Below, piece by piece: positions 7,393-15,280 of a stretch of DNA of 25,844 bases. This DNA is from an uncultured Oscillospiraceae bacterium. GTDB lineage: Bacteria; Bacillota; Clostridia; Oscillospirales; Ruminococcaceae. Positions within the stretch are counted from its first letter, which is position 1. Every line of letters begins with the position of its first letter. A program made the position numbers and the translations under genes. The DNA lies in NCBI GenBank assembly GCA_910577565.1, contig CAJTNJ010000015.1, positions 1 to 25,844 on the forward strand. Direction: 5' to 3'. The notes below the pieces were generated by a model. That model was not told the origin of the DNA and ran no database searches. It worked only from the letters and a program-made list of their open reading frames with translations.

Positions 7393-7971
7393 TTATATGT
7401 TTACTATATAGCCTCTTGTGTTCAAATCGCAATTAGCAGCATTTGCTTCGTCGGTATCAATGTGCATAGATAAGCTATAGTTTGATGAAACACGGACTAC
7501 AACATCTCCAAAAATAATATTTCTTTCAACGCTATTTACTCTAACCCAAACAATATTGCCATTTTTAACGCCTAAATTTTTGGCATCTTCAGGAGTGGCA
7601 TGCAAATGTCTTTTTGCAACAATAACTCCTTTTGATATATCAATTTCACCATTTGGGCCAACTAATTTGCAACCACCGCTTTCATCAAGATCACCAGACT
7701 CTTTGATTGGAGCATTAATTCCAAGTTTGCGTGCATCGGTAGCAGAAATTTCAATTTGAACAGAATTTCTTTCCGGACCAAGAATTGATACATTCATTAT
7801 AGTAGATTTTGGTCCTACTATGTTTATTCTTTGTTCACAAGCAAATTGGCCTGGTTGAGAAAGATATTTTTTAGGTGTTAATGTTGCACCATCGCCAAAT
7901 AAGATATTAAGAGCCTCTTTAGTTAAATGTACGTGGCGTGCAGAACTTTCGATAAGAAACGATTTTGGCAT
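7393..7971 (-). CDS. pduL: Phosphate acyltransferase of the PduL type (acetyl/propanoyl-CoA)
   Basis: The 192-residue enzyme exchanges CoA and phosphate on acetyl- or propanoyl-CoA. The acyl-phosphate formed can be used by a kinase to make ATP. The tandem barrel family is zinc-dependent, and the expected ligands are visible: H13 and H15 in SARHVHLT, E109, H122 and H124 in AKRHLHATPEDA, and H170 in SLSMHIDTDEAN. It lacks the N-terminal encapsulation peptide of microcompartment PduL, and no shell protein genes are nearby. A housekeeping role replacing the classic Pta in acetate formation is therefore more likely (inference). The start is ATG at 7971 with AAAAGGAG at 7982-7989. No acetate kinase gene is in the window. 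Confidence 0.93.
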   Translation of the reverse strand: MPKSFLIESSARHVHLTKEALNILFGDGATLTPKKYLSQPGQFACEQRINIVGPKSTIMNVSILGPERNSVQIEISATDARKLGINAPIKESGDLDESGGCKLVGPNGEIDISKGVIVAKRHLHATPEDAKNLGVKNGNIVWVRVNSVERNIIFGDVVVRVSSNYSLSMHIDTDEANAANCDLNTRGYIVNI

Positions 7972-8185
7972 ATATGTATACTCCTTTTAAAAATAAAATC
8001 AAATAATATTTTAGTGATTTATATTTAATGAAAAATAATACAAATATAATATTATTTATTATAACACTTTTTATGAATAATAGCAATAAGCAAGTCGGAA
8101 CAAAAGGTGCCCACATAAGAGATAATATAATAGAATTTATAGATATAGATAAAGATAAAATATCCGGAACACAGAAACAAAAAAG

Positions 8186-8595
8186 TATGTAAAGCAGGGA
8201 ATCCAAAAGGAAACAGCAATATCAGTGCAAAAAGTGCAGAAGAAAGCTCATAAGAGAATTAAATTATAATTAGGAGTTAAAAAGGAAGACAAGACAATAC
8301 AAATATTTTATGGAGGAGAATAGTAGAAGAGCGTAGGAAAGATAACGAAAATAAATCAATCAACAGCATATAATTGTATAAAAAGCATTAAATAAAAAGT
8401 AGAAAAAAGAAGCCTGAAATAAAAGAAGAAGGCCTTAAAGAAGCAATAGAAATGGATGAACTCTACAGTTATGTAGAGAGAAAAAAACAAAAATTATCTG
8501 ATAACGTTTGTAACAAGAAAACCGAGGCAAATAGTAGGTTACGATATTGCGTTTGATAAAAATGAAAAAAGGATACAGAATATAGCTGCTTTATA
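8186..8595 (+). pseudogene. Decayed IS1-family transposase (InsA/InsB-like)
   Basis: Pieces of an IS1-type transposase can be read in several frames. At 8220-8272 the frame gives YQCKKCRRKLIRELNYN, preceded by a partly readable CK-x-GNPKGNS stretch; this resembles the InsA zinc-finger pattern. Around 8331-8390 a helix-turn-helix-like piece (KITKINQSTAYNCIKSIK) is readable. From 8452 the InsB start of the DDE domain appears as MDELYSYVERKKQK. After a frameshift it continues from 8495 as YLITFVTRKPRQIVGYD and ends at the stop at 8593-8595. Stops and frameshifts separate the pieces and the C-terminal half is missing, so it cannot be active. The right end abuts the IS481-like remnant. The family call is from motif memory. 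Confidence 0.75.
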
Positions 8596-8603
8596 GAGAC
8601 ACT

Positions 8604-8923
8604 CTAAATGTCTTTTGCATCATCTACAAGACAGACTGATGGTATTTGCACACGTTGGTCAGGATATTTCATTTTTTCATAAGGCTTAGGAATATACTTT
8701 GGATTTGGCAGTTTTACAGCCATTTGATGCTGTGAGTTAGAACGCGATACAGACCGAAAATAGAGCGAATATATCCATGCTGCAGCAGCTTTACCCAGAA
8801 GACAATTAGACCTGTGTTGGGGTTTGATCGTCGCATATTACGAATCAATGTAAGTTTTCCTATGTTGATTAGGATGGCGAGGTTTATGAGACTTGTCAAC
8901 AAGAGAATGTAATGTGCCGTCAT
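8604..8923 (-). pseudogene. Decayed IS481-like DDE transposase, N-terminal fragment
   Basis: On the minus strand an open frame from ATG at 8923 reads MTAHYILLLTSLINLAIL and goes on through IRNMRRSNPNTGLIVFWVKL and RSIFGLYRVL before a stop at 8714. The homologous reading resumes in another frame as MAVKLPNPKYIPKPYEKMKYP, then RVQIPSVCLVDDAKD, and stops at 8604. These phrases (KYIPKPYE.M.YP.QRVQI, then a PS.CLV stretch) are those I associate with IS481-type DDE transposases of Clostridia. The catalytic DDE core is absent and about five residues appear deleted after RVQI. It is a dead 5' fragment with at least one frameshift. The sequence just upstream, to about 8975, looks like the element's leader. 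Confidence 0.75.
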
Positions 8924-9359
8924 ATCTTTTTAACTATTGATAAATATACTGCGGGTTGACACGATAGTGAATAGTTGCTTTATTAACACTATACTTTTTA
9001 ACATATAAAATCAAAGATTGATGTAAAACATAGTTTGTGTTATTTTATTCATAGTGAATAGGACACTTATGTTTCGTTTTTTATTAACAACTAAAACTTT
9101 AACATACGTTGTTTTTATTTGCTATTTTTTTCTCCTTTTGTCACACATCATTTTAACACCTACATATTTAATTCGAAATTAATAAAAATTTACTTTACAA
9201 AGCAAAGAGTGTATGCTACTATAAAAAATAAAACCGTGAGGCGCGCAGTAAATCATAATTTGACTTTTAAACTTATATTAAATTTTTTAAAGCGCGTTAA
9301 CAATATATCTATTTTTAGTTTAGATTGATTTTTATGTCAAAAATGTACAGGAGGATTAT
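8924..9359. other. Non-coding stretch upstream of yidC
   Basis: No convincing gene is seen. An 11-bp direct repeat ATAGTGAATAG occurs at 8964-8974 and 9051-9061; it may mark former ends of the adjacent IS481-like element. A consensus -35 TTGACA at 8956-8961 has only a weak -10 (TTATTA) 18 bp on, so the promoter of the yidC operon is not settled. The ribosomal protein L34 and RNase P protein genes that usually precede yidC are not present. A short frame at 9119-9328 has KTVRRAVNHNL, faintly like RnpA, but this is not enough for a call. Confidence 0.5.
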
Positions 9360-10520
9360 ATGAACGTTTTATATGAGGTACTCGGTACCCCGCTTGGATA
9401 TATAATTTGGGCAATATACCATATAGTTCAAAATTATGGATTGGCGATTATTATATTTACTGTTTTGCTTAAAATTTGCCTTGTTCCACTTGCAATTAAA
9501 CAACAAAAGTCAAGTGCGCGGATGAGCGCATTTCAACCTTACATAAAAGAAATTAATAAAAAATATGCGAAAAATCCAAAAAAGAAAAATGAAGAGATTC
9601 AAAAACTTTATATGGAGCACCAAATAAATCCCGCTTCGGGTTGTTTGCCAATGCTCATACCGATGGTTATATTGTTTGGGATGATCGATGTTATCTATCG
9701 TCCTCTTACGCACATTTTGCATCTTGGTAGCGACATATTAAACCAAGCAACTGAAATTTTTACCTCAACTACCGGTAATTCAGCAGCTATGTCAGTTCAG
9801 CTTAGCATAATGAAGGATGTTAGCGCTGATCCATCAAAATATATGTCTATTGGTGAGGATGTTGTTACGTCTATACAAAATATAAATTTGAACTTTTTGG
9901 GACTAAATTTGGGCGATATTGCTGATTTGACATCTATAACAATAATAATTCCGATAGCGGTTTTAGTTTTTTCTTTCCTCCAAATGTTCATAACTATGAG
10001 AACAAATACTGCTTCAGCTGATATGCCAGGCGGCGGCAGCATGAAAATTATGATGTTTGTTATGCCTATAATATCAGTGCTCATTACCTTGTCAGTGCCT
10101 ATAGGCGTTTCGATCTATTGGTTAGTTGGTTATATGTTTGGAATTATACAGGTGCTTGTTTTAAATAAGCTTTACAATACCCAAGAGCTTAGAGAGCAGG
10201 CAGCTGCTGAGTTTGAGGAAATTAGAAAAAAGAAAAAAAATAAAAAAGTTGTAAAGAAAATTGTTACAACAGACCAAAACGGCAAAAAAACGGTCAATGA
10301 AGAAGTTGTAAATCTAAAACAATTCGAACGGGACAGAATATCAAAAGCCAGGAAACGTCTTGCCGAAATGTACAATGAGGAGTATACTGATAGTGAGGAC
10401 ATAAAAAAAGATAAAGACAATGTTAAACCAAGCAGCAGTGATGACATAAAGTCGAAAAACGAAGATGCATCAACTGATGAGCTAAAATATGAAGAAGATA
10501 ATCAAAAAAATGTAAAATAA
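9360..10520 (+). CDS. yidC: Membrane protein insertase YidC/Oxa1 (SpoIIIJ type)
   Basis: The 386-residue membrane protein inserts and folds proteins in the cytoplasmic membrane, alone or with SecYEG. It has the short Gram-positive form without the large periplasmic domain. Hydrophobic segments lie at about residues 27-47, 93-115, 190-212 and 225-262, which fits the five-helix Oxa1 core. The positively charged groove residue, Arg in the Bacillus protein, is Lys here (K38 in TVLLKICLVPL). The cytoplasmic tail from about residue 283 is long and charged (KKKKNKKVVKK, later acidic), as in family members that contact ribosomes. ATG at 9360 follows CAGGAGG. It heads the yidC-jag-mnmE-mnmG-rsmG series. 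No lipobox is seen at the N-terminus. Confidence 0.95.
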   Translation: MNVLYEVLGTPLGYIIWAIYHIVQNYGLAIIIFTVLLKICLVPLAIKQQKSSARMSAFQPYIKEINKKYAKNPKKKNEEIQKLYMEHQINPASGCLPMLIPMVILFGMIDVIYRPLTHILHLGSDILNQATEIFTSTTGNSAAMSVQLSIMKDVSADPSKYMSIGEDVVTSIQNINLNFLGLNLGDIADLTSITIIIPIAVLVFSFLQMFITMRTNTASADMPGGGSMKIMMFVMPIISVLITLSVPIGVSIYWLVGYMFGIIQVLVLNKLYNTQELREQAAAEFEEIRKKKKNKKVVKKIVTTDQNGKKTVNEEVVNLKQFERDRISKARKRLAEMYNEEYTDSEDIKKDKDNVKPSSSDDIKSKNEDASTDELKYEEDNQKNVK

Positions 10521-10592
10521 ACAAGATAGTGTATAGATAAGGTTTATTGATTAGGCCTTTTCTTGCATATAAAAAAGGAGGTACATAAATTT

Positions 10593-11495
10593 ATGACTGA
10601 AAAGATTAAACTATCCGCAAAAAATGAGGATCAAGCTCTAAAAATGGCTTCTGAGCAAGTTGGCGTTGCAACGGACTTGCTTAATGTTAAATTAGTAAGC
10701 GAAGGCAAAAAAGGTTTTTTTGGCAAATTTAAAAAATTGCCTGAGTTTGAAGTTATCTATAAAAAAGTTAATAATGCAAATGTTGATAAGAAAACAAATA
10801 TTTCAACTTGTGAGGATTTAGAAGATGAAGAAATCCAATATTACAGTATCGCAGAAATACCAGATGATTATATTAAACAAAAAGCAGATATGGCGCTTGA
10901 TTATCTTGATGACATTTTAAATTCATTTGATATAGGTCCAATTGAAAAGACTGTACAAATGGATAGCAAAAACAATTTAACGATAAATCTTAATGGGGAA
11001 AATGCATCTGACATCATTGGTAAATTTGGTGAGGTATTATATTCTATTCAATATTTGATGACTCTTTCGTCAAATCAAGATGGCGGTAAATATATGAAAA
11101 TTTCCTTGGATGTTGGTGACTTTAAAAAGAGAAGAAAGAACACACTTAAAGAACTTGGCAACCGCATTGCTAAAAAGGCTATCAATAAAGGCAGAAGTGT
11201 TGCACTTGAACCGATGAATCCTTACGAAAGGCGCATAATACACTCTGTAATTACTGAGACGGATGGTGTATATTCAAAGTCGGTTGGGAAAGACCCTTAT
11301 CGCAAGGTTGTAGTTTTTCCAAACAAAAGAAACTATGGCGGTTATAGGCCACCATCTAAAAAAGGTAAAAGAGATAAGGTGCATATGTCCAATAAAAATC
11401 TGTCAAATAAACCATCTACCTATAATTTTGAAAAAGAATTTTTAAAATCAAACGCAGATGAATCAAAAAACTATGGTAAAATAGACTTAAAATAA
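10593..11495 (+). CDS. jag: Jag/KhpB-type RNA-binding protein
   Basis: The 300-residue cytoplasmic RNA-binding protein is encoded right after yidC, as in many Bacillota. The N-terminal Jag_N domain is clear at residues 1-58 (VSEGKKGFFGKFKK). A linker of about 40 residues follows, then a KH domain with the GxxG loop as GKFG (143-146), and an R3H domain with YERRIIHS (211-218) and DPYRKVVVFP. The KhpB family is known to bind RNA with KhpA and to influence cell elongation and division. The true start is ATG at 10593 with AAGGAGG at 10575-10581; an upstream in-frame extension lies over the ribosome site and is rejected. The C-terminal ~50 residues are low-complexity and basic. The gap to yidC is 72 bp without a terminator, so co-transcription is likely. 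Confidence 0.94.
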   Translation: MTEKIKLSAKNEDQALKMASEQVGVATDLLNVKLVSEGKKGFFGKFKKLPEFEVIYKKVNNANVDKKTNISTCEDLEDEEIQYYSIAEIPDDYIKQKADMALDYLDDILNSFDIGPIEKTVQMDSKNNLTINLNGENASDIIGKFGEVLYSIQYLMTLSSNQDGGKYMKISLDVGDFKKRRKNTLKELGNRIAKKAINKGRSVALEPMNPYERRIIHSVITETDGVYSKSVGKDPYRKVVVFPNKRNYGGYRPPSKKGKRDKVHMSNKNLSNKPSTYNFEKEFLKSNADESKNYGKIDLK

Positions 11496-11521
11496 AAATT
11501 ATCTATCTTAAAAACATAAAG

Positions 11522-11544
11522 TCCCCTGCCTTTTCGGTGGGGGA
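11522..11544 (+). repeat. GC-rich hairpin resembling an IS200/IS605-type end
   Basis: In otherwise AT-rich DNA, TCCCCTGCC (11522-11530) pairs with GGTGGGGGA (11536-11544) over nine positions, two of them G-T wobbles, around a TTTTC loop. No T-run follows, so it is a poor intrinsic terminator. The AAAG-CCCC-TGCC hairpin GG-GGGGGATGAA pattern is like the subterminal hairpins of IS200/IS605-family elements. No tnpA or tnpB remains. It could be a relic, a mobile derivative, or simply the jag 3' end. Confidence 0.4.
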
Positions 11545-11639
11545 TGAATTGTGAAATGGGTTTTGATATCTTACCGCAATAGATCATATCAAGTGATAAT
11601 TAAAAGGCGGTGGATGAAAAAAGCTGGACAGGCTTTCAA

Positions 11640-11661
11640 ATATATATATATATATATATAT
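11640..11661. repeat. (AT)11 dinucleotide microsatellite
   Basis: An uninterrupted AT dinucleotide run of 22 bases lies 58 bp upstream of the mnmE start, in the jag-mnmE spacer. Such runs slip in replication, and this one could alter spacing or melting in the region. Confidence 0.9.
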
Positions 11662-11718
11662 TTGCTTGTTTTAGCAGGATTTATAATATATTATGTTATT
11701 GGTTTTGGGGGATAAAAG

Positions 11719-13080
11719 ATGGAGCAATGTATAGCGGCAATTGCTACAGCACTTGCGCCGGCAGGGATATCGGTAATAAGGCTATCGGGCGAAGATGCAA
11801 TTCAAATTGCTGATCGATTGTTTAAAACATCAAGTGGCAAAAAGCTTGAAGATTTTGATGGCTATCAGGCAGCATATGGTCATATATTTGATGGCAAAGA
11901 AACAATCGATGATGCAGTTGCGCTTGTTTTTCGTGCGCCACATAGCTACACAGGGGAGGATGTTGTTGAGTTGTCCTGTCATGGCGGTGTTTTTATAACA
12001 AGCAAGATATTGAGCCTTTGCTTTAAACATGGAGCACAACCAGCACAAAACGGCGAGTTTACTAAGAGGGCATTTTTAAACGGCAAGATGACCCTTACAC
12101 AAGCCGAGGCAGTGGTGGATTTGATTAATGCTCAGTCTACCTCAGCAATGAAGGCGGCTAATAATGCCAAAAAAGGTGTGTTATATAAAAAAATCTCTGC
12201 AGTTTGCGAAAAGTTAACCAAGGCTTGTGGGCATATACAAGTGTTGATGGACTATCCGGATGAGGATATAGACAGCATAGACAAAGAAGACATTAAAAAT
12301 AAGCTTAAAAAAGCAAAGTCAGAACTTATTGAGCTTGTTTCAAAATATAAACTCAATAATATGGTTAAATCTGGTGTGCAGACAGTCATAATGGGCAAGC
12401 CAAATGTTGGAAAATCCACAATAATGAACTTGCTTTTAGGCAGTGATAAAAGCATAGTAACCGATATTTCGGGCACAACAAGAGATATTGTTGAAGGTAA
12501 TATGCAAATTAATGGTGTGTCGTTTTTGTTGTTTGATACCGCGGGAATTAGAGAAACAGATGATATCGTTGAACAAATTGGTGTAAAAAGGGCAAAAGAC
12601 AAAATAAAACATGCAGATTTGATTTTATTCGTTGTGGATAGTTCAAAAAAGCCGTGCAAGGAGGATTTTTTAGAGTTAGAAAGCTGTAATGATATTCCAA
12701 TTATTTGCGTTTTAAACAAATCAGACCTTGGCAGTGTTAATATGGACAGCTATAAAGACAAATTTTATGATATAATAAACACATCCAGTAAAGACCTTGA
12801 CAGCATTGAGAACTTAAAAGAAAAAATGGTTGGGATTTATAACTTAAGTTTGTTTGACTACGCTGCGCCAATGCTCACTAACGAGAGGCAGAAGTTAGCG
12901 ACTGAAAATGCAATAACAGAGTTAGAAAATGCTTTAAATGATATTAGCGGCGGCTTAACTTGGGATGTTATAGGACTAACGATAGAATCGGCTATTGAAT
13001 ATTTGCTTGAATTGTCCGGTGAAAATGCTTCTGAACATGTCTTACATGAGATTTTTTCTAGTTTTTGTGTTGGTAAATAG
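11719..13080 (+). CDS. mnmE: tRNA uridine-5-carboxymethylaminomethyl modification GTPase MnmE
   Basis: With MnmG, this GTPase installs the (carboxymethyl)aminomethyl group on wobble U34 of certain tRNAs. The 453-residue chain has the folate-binding N-terminal domain (to about 118), a helical domain, and an inserted G domain with G1 GKPNVGKS (226-233), the TTRD switch, G3 DTAG (271-274) and G4 NKSD (331-334). The C-terminal FCVGK with the essential cysteine C450 is intact. The start is ATG at 11719 after GGGGGA (11707-11712). Its last ~145 bp are repeated as a broken copy at 13205-13368. The live mnmG starts 322 bp downstream instead of the usual few bases. Confidence 0.96.
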   Translation: MEQCIAAIATALAPAGISVIRLSGEDAIQIADRLFKTSSGKKLEDFDGYQAAYGHIFDGKETIDDAVALVFRAPHSYTGEDVVELSCHGGVFITSKILSLCFKHGAQPAQNGEFTKRAFLNGKMTLTQAEAVVDLINAQSTSAMKAANNAKKGVLYKKISAVCEKLTKACGHIQVLMDYPDEDIDSIDKEDIKNKLKKAKSELIELVSKYKLNNMVKSGVQTVIMGKPNVGKSTIMNLLLGSDKSIVTDISGTTRDIVEGNMQINGVSFLLFDTAGIRETDDIVEQIGVKRAKDKIKHADLILFVVDSSKKPCKEDFLELESCNDIPIICVLNKSDLGSVNMDSYKDKFYDIINTSSKDLDSIENLKEKMVGIYNLSLFDYAAPMLTNERQKLATENAITELENALNDISGGLTWDVIGLTIESAIEYLLELSGENASEHVLHEIFSSFCVGK

Positions 13081-13114
13081 CAATTAGTTTTTGTGTGAAT
13101 ATGAAGGTTTTAAT

Positions 13115-13200
13115 ATGGAACATATGTTGGGATTTTGTGATGTAGTTGGTGGTCATGTGGGAATTAAAAGCGCAGTTGTATTAAAAGCAAGCCTGCTAGT
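13115..13200 (+). pseudogene. Dead copy of the mnmG 5' end
   Basis: The frame from ATG at 13115 reads MEHMLGFCDVVGGHVGIKSA, against MEYMLEFYDVVVVGGGHAGI in the live gene. A 9-bp deletion has removed part of the FAD-binding glycine motif. Similarity ends near 13200, where the dead mnmE tail begins. It keeps the same leader (TTTTTGTGTGAATATGA-GG) as the live mnmG, so it could still recruit ribosomes to a short useless frame. Confidence 0.85.
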
Positions 13201-13204
13201 GCAA

Positions 13205-13368
13205 AATTGCAGGGAATGCTTTATAATGACATTAGCGGTGGCTTAATTTGAGATGTTATAGGGTTAACGATAGAATCGGCTATTGAATATTTGCTTGAAT
13301 TGTCCGGCGAAAACGCTTCTGAGCATGTCTTGCATGAGATATTTTCTAGGTTTTGTGTTGGTAAATAG
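13205..13368 (+). pseudogene. Dead copy of the mnmE 3' end
   Basis: The translated fragment reads DISGGLI-stop-DVIGLTIESAIEYLLE and ends FSRFCVGK at the same position as live MnmE. The TGG codon of GGLTWDV has become TGA. Most other differences from the live tail are single bases, many silent, so the copy arose from a functional gene and later lost constraint. Confidence 0.88.
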
Positions 13369-13402
13369 CAATTAGTTTTTGTGTGAATATGAGGGTTTTA
13401 AT

Positions 13403-15280
13403 ATGGAATATATGTTGGAGTTTTATGATGTAGTTGTTGTCGGCGGTGGTCATGCAGGAATTGAGGCTGCACTTGCTTCGTCGCGCCTTGGATGCAAAAC
13501 CATAATGATTACTATGTCGTTGGATCAAATTGCAAATATGCCGTGCAACCCTTCAATTGGTGGAACTGCTAAGGGGCACTTGGTTAGAGAAATTGATGCT
13601 CTTGGTGGTGAAATGGGTAAAGCAGCCGATGTTACTATGCTTCAAAGCAGAATTTTAAACAAAGGTAAAGGCCCTGCTGTACACAGTTTAAGAGCACAAA
13701 TTGATAGAAGTCAATATCATATTTATATGAAGCATTTGCTTGAAAGAGAAAATAATCTTCACATTAAGCAGGATGAAATTGTAAAAATAAATGTTAAAAG
13801 TGGCTGTGTGGAATCGGTTGTTACAAGGCTTGGTGCGGTTATTAAAACTAAAAGTGTTATAATTTGTTGTGGTACATATCTTAATGGTAAAATCTTTGTT
13901 GGTGGTGCATCTTATTCTGGTGGGCCGGACGGACTTCCAAGTTCAAACAGTCTTTCTTTATGTCTAAAAGATCTTGACATTTCTCTTAGAAGATTTAAAA
14001 CAGGTACTCCTCCAAGGGTAAACCGCAGAAGTATTGATTTTGAAAAGCTCGAGGTTCAAAAGGGAGACAGCAATATCATTCCATTTTCGTTTAGAACCAA
14101 AAGCAAACTCGAAAACAAAATAGATTGTTATATTGCATACACAAATGAGCATACACACAAGGTGATAAGAGACAATCTATCTTTGTCTCCTTTATATGGT
14201 GGCAAGATTGAGGGAGTTGGCCCTAGATATTGTCCATCAATTGAGGATAAGATTGTGAGGTTTTCCGATAAACCCAGGCATCAGCTCTTCATCGAACCTC
14301 TTGGCATTGAAACAGAAGAGATCTATCTTCAAGGTTTATCATCTTCTTTGCCTGAAGATGTGCAAATCGCTTTTTTGAGGACGATAAAAGGTCTTGAAAA
14401 TGTTGAGGTGACAAGAAGTGCATATGCGATTGAATATGACTGTTGTGATCCTATGTCGCTTTATCCAACGCTTGAGTGCAAAAAAATCTCTGGTCTTTAT
14501 GGGGCAGGACAATTTAATGGAACATCGGGCTATGAAGAAGCGGCGGCTCAAGGTCTTGTTGCCGGAATAAATGCCGCTCTTAAAGTCAAAAACAGGCCTT
14601 CGTTTGTGCTTGATAGAGCATCTTCTTATATTGGAACGCTAATTGATGATTTGGTTACCAAAGGTTGCATGGATCCATATAGAATGATGACTTCTCGAAG
14701 TGAATATAGGCTCCTTTTAAGGCAGGATAATGCTGACAAAAGACTGACCTTGCTTGGGCATGAGATAGGTCTTATTGATGATGAGCAATATGAAAAGTTT
14801 CGCTTGAAGTGGCGCAAAATTGAACAAGAAAAAGAAAGATTGAAAAAAGTTTCAATAAAACCATCTAAAGAGCTAAATGATGAACTTGAAAATAGCGGCA
14901 CTACGGCTATTTTGCAACCACAAAAATTGTCAGAACTTATTAAAAGGCCGCAACTTAGTTATGGCTTTTTAGAAAAGTATGATAAAAAAAGGCCGGAGCT
15001 TTCATATGAAATTAAGGAGCAGGTAGAAATCAGCTTGAAATATGAAGGATATATAAAAAAGCAACAGCAAAAAGTAGAAGCTATGAGGAAGCTCGAAAGC
15101 AAGACATTGCCTCAAAATATCGACTATCAGCAAATTGATGGGCTAAGACTGGAGGCTAGGGAAAAACTAAATAAAGTAAAACCCATAAATTTAGGACAAG
15201 CAGCTAGAATTTCCGGTGTTAACCCAGCCGATATAACCGTTCTTTCTATATGGCTAAAACAGCGAGGTGAGAATAAATGA
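13403..15280 (+). CDS. mnmG: tRNA uridine-5-carboxymethylaminomethyl modification enzyme MnmG (GidA)
   Basis: This FAD-dependent partner of MnmE modifies U34 of tRNAs. The 625-residue protein starts with the dinucleotide-binding motif VVVVGGGHAGIEAALA (G14-G16, G19). The family signatures MPCNPSIGGTAKGHL, the GPRYCPSIEDK cysteine loop, FNGTSGYEEAAAQG and the C-terminal ARISGVNPADI are all present, so it looks functional at full length. The ATG at 13403 is preferred over an upstream TTG: it has GAGGG at 13390-13394 and its copy at 13115 has the same context. The frame overlaps rsmG by four bases (ATGA), indicating translational coupling. Its 5' end is one side of the 288-bp duplication. Confidence 0.96.
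   Translation: MEYMLEFYDVVVVGGGHAGIEAALASSRLGCKTIMITMSLDQIANMPCNPSIGGTAKGHLVREIDALGGEMGKAADVTMLQSRILNKGKGPAVHSLRAQIDRSQYHIYMKHLLERENNLHIKQDEIVKINVKSGCVESVVTRLGAVIKTKSVIICCGTYLNGKIFVGGASYSGGPDGLPSSNSLSLCLKDLDISLRRFKTGTPPRVNRRSIDFEKLEVQKGDSNIIPFSFRTKSKLENKIDCYIAYTNEHTHKVIRDNLSLSPLYGGKIEGVGPRYCPSIEDKIVRFSDKPRHQLFIEPLGIETEEIYLQGLSSSLPEDVQIAFLRTIKGLENVEVTRSAYAIEYDCCDPMSLYPTLECKKISGLYGAGQFNGTSGYEEAAAQGLVAGINAALKVKNRPSFVLDRASSYIGTLIDDLVTKGCMDPYRMMTSRSEYRLLLRQDNADKRLTLLGHEIGLIDDEQYEKFRLKWRKIEQEKERLKKVSIKPSKELNDELENSGTTAILQPQKLSELIKRPQLSYGFLEKYDKKRPELSYEIKEQVEISLKYEGYIKKQQQKVEAMRKLESKTLPQNIDYQQIDGLRLEAREKLNKVKPINLGQAARISGVNPADITVLSIWLKQRGENK

Larger units (their letters stand above)
12917..13492 (+). 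repeat. 288-bp degenerate tandem duplication across the mnmE/mnmG junction
   Basis: Two copies of one segment, mnmE tail plus spacer plus mnmG head, follow each other at a period of 288 bp. The mnmE stop codons are at 13078 and 13366, and the mnmG start codons at 13115 and 13403. In the first copy the mnmE tail is alive and the mnmG head is dead; in the second the reverse holds. Outer limits are approximate because similarity fades. Both live genes remain whole, so the duplication was harmless and is now decaying. Confidence 0.88.

Noticed and set aside
8714..8923. 69-residue frame as an independent small membrane protein gene
   Set aside because: It reads as the N-terminal part of an IS481-like transposase that continues in another frame, so it is a pseudogene fragment.
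9119..9328. Short frame upstream of yidC with KTVRRAVNHNL as a possible rnpA remnant
   Set aside because: The match to the RnpA arginine motif is too weak, the rest of the frame is unlike RnpA, and there is no ribosome site.
10563..10592. Earlier start for jag giving a ten-residue extension
   Set aside because: The extension would translate through the AAGGAGG site; the ATG at 10593 matches the usual Jag N-terminus.
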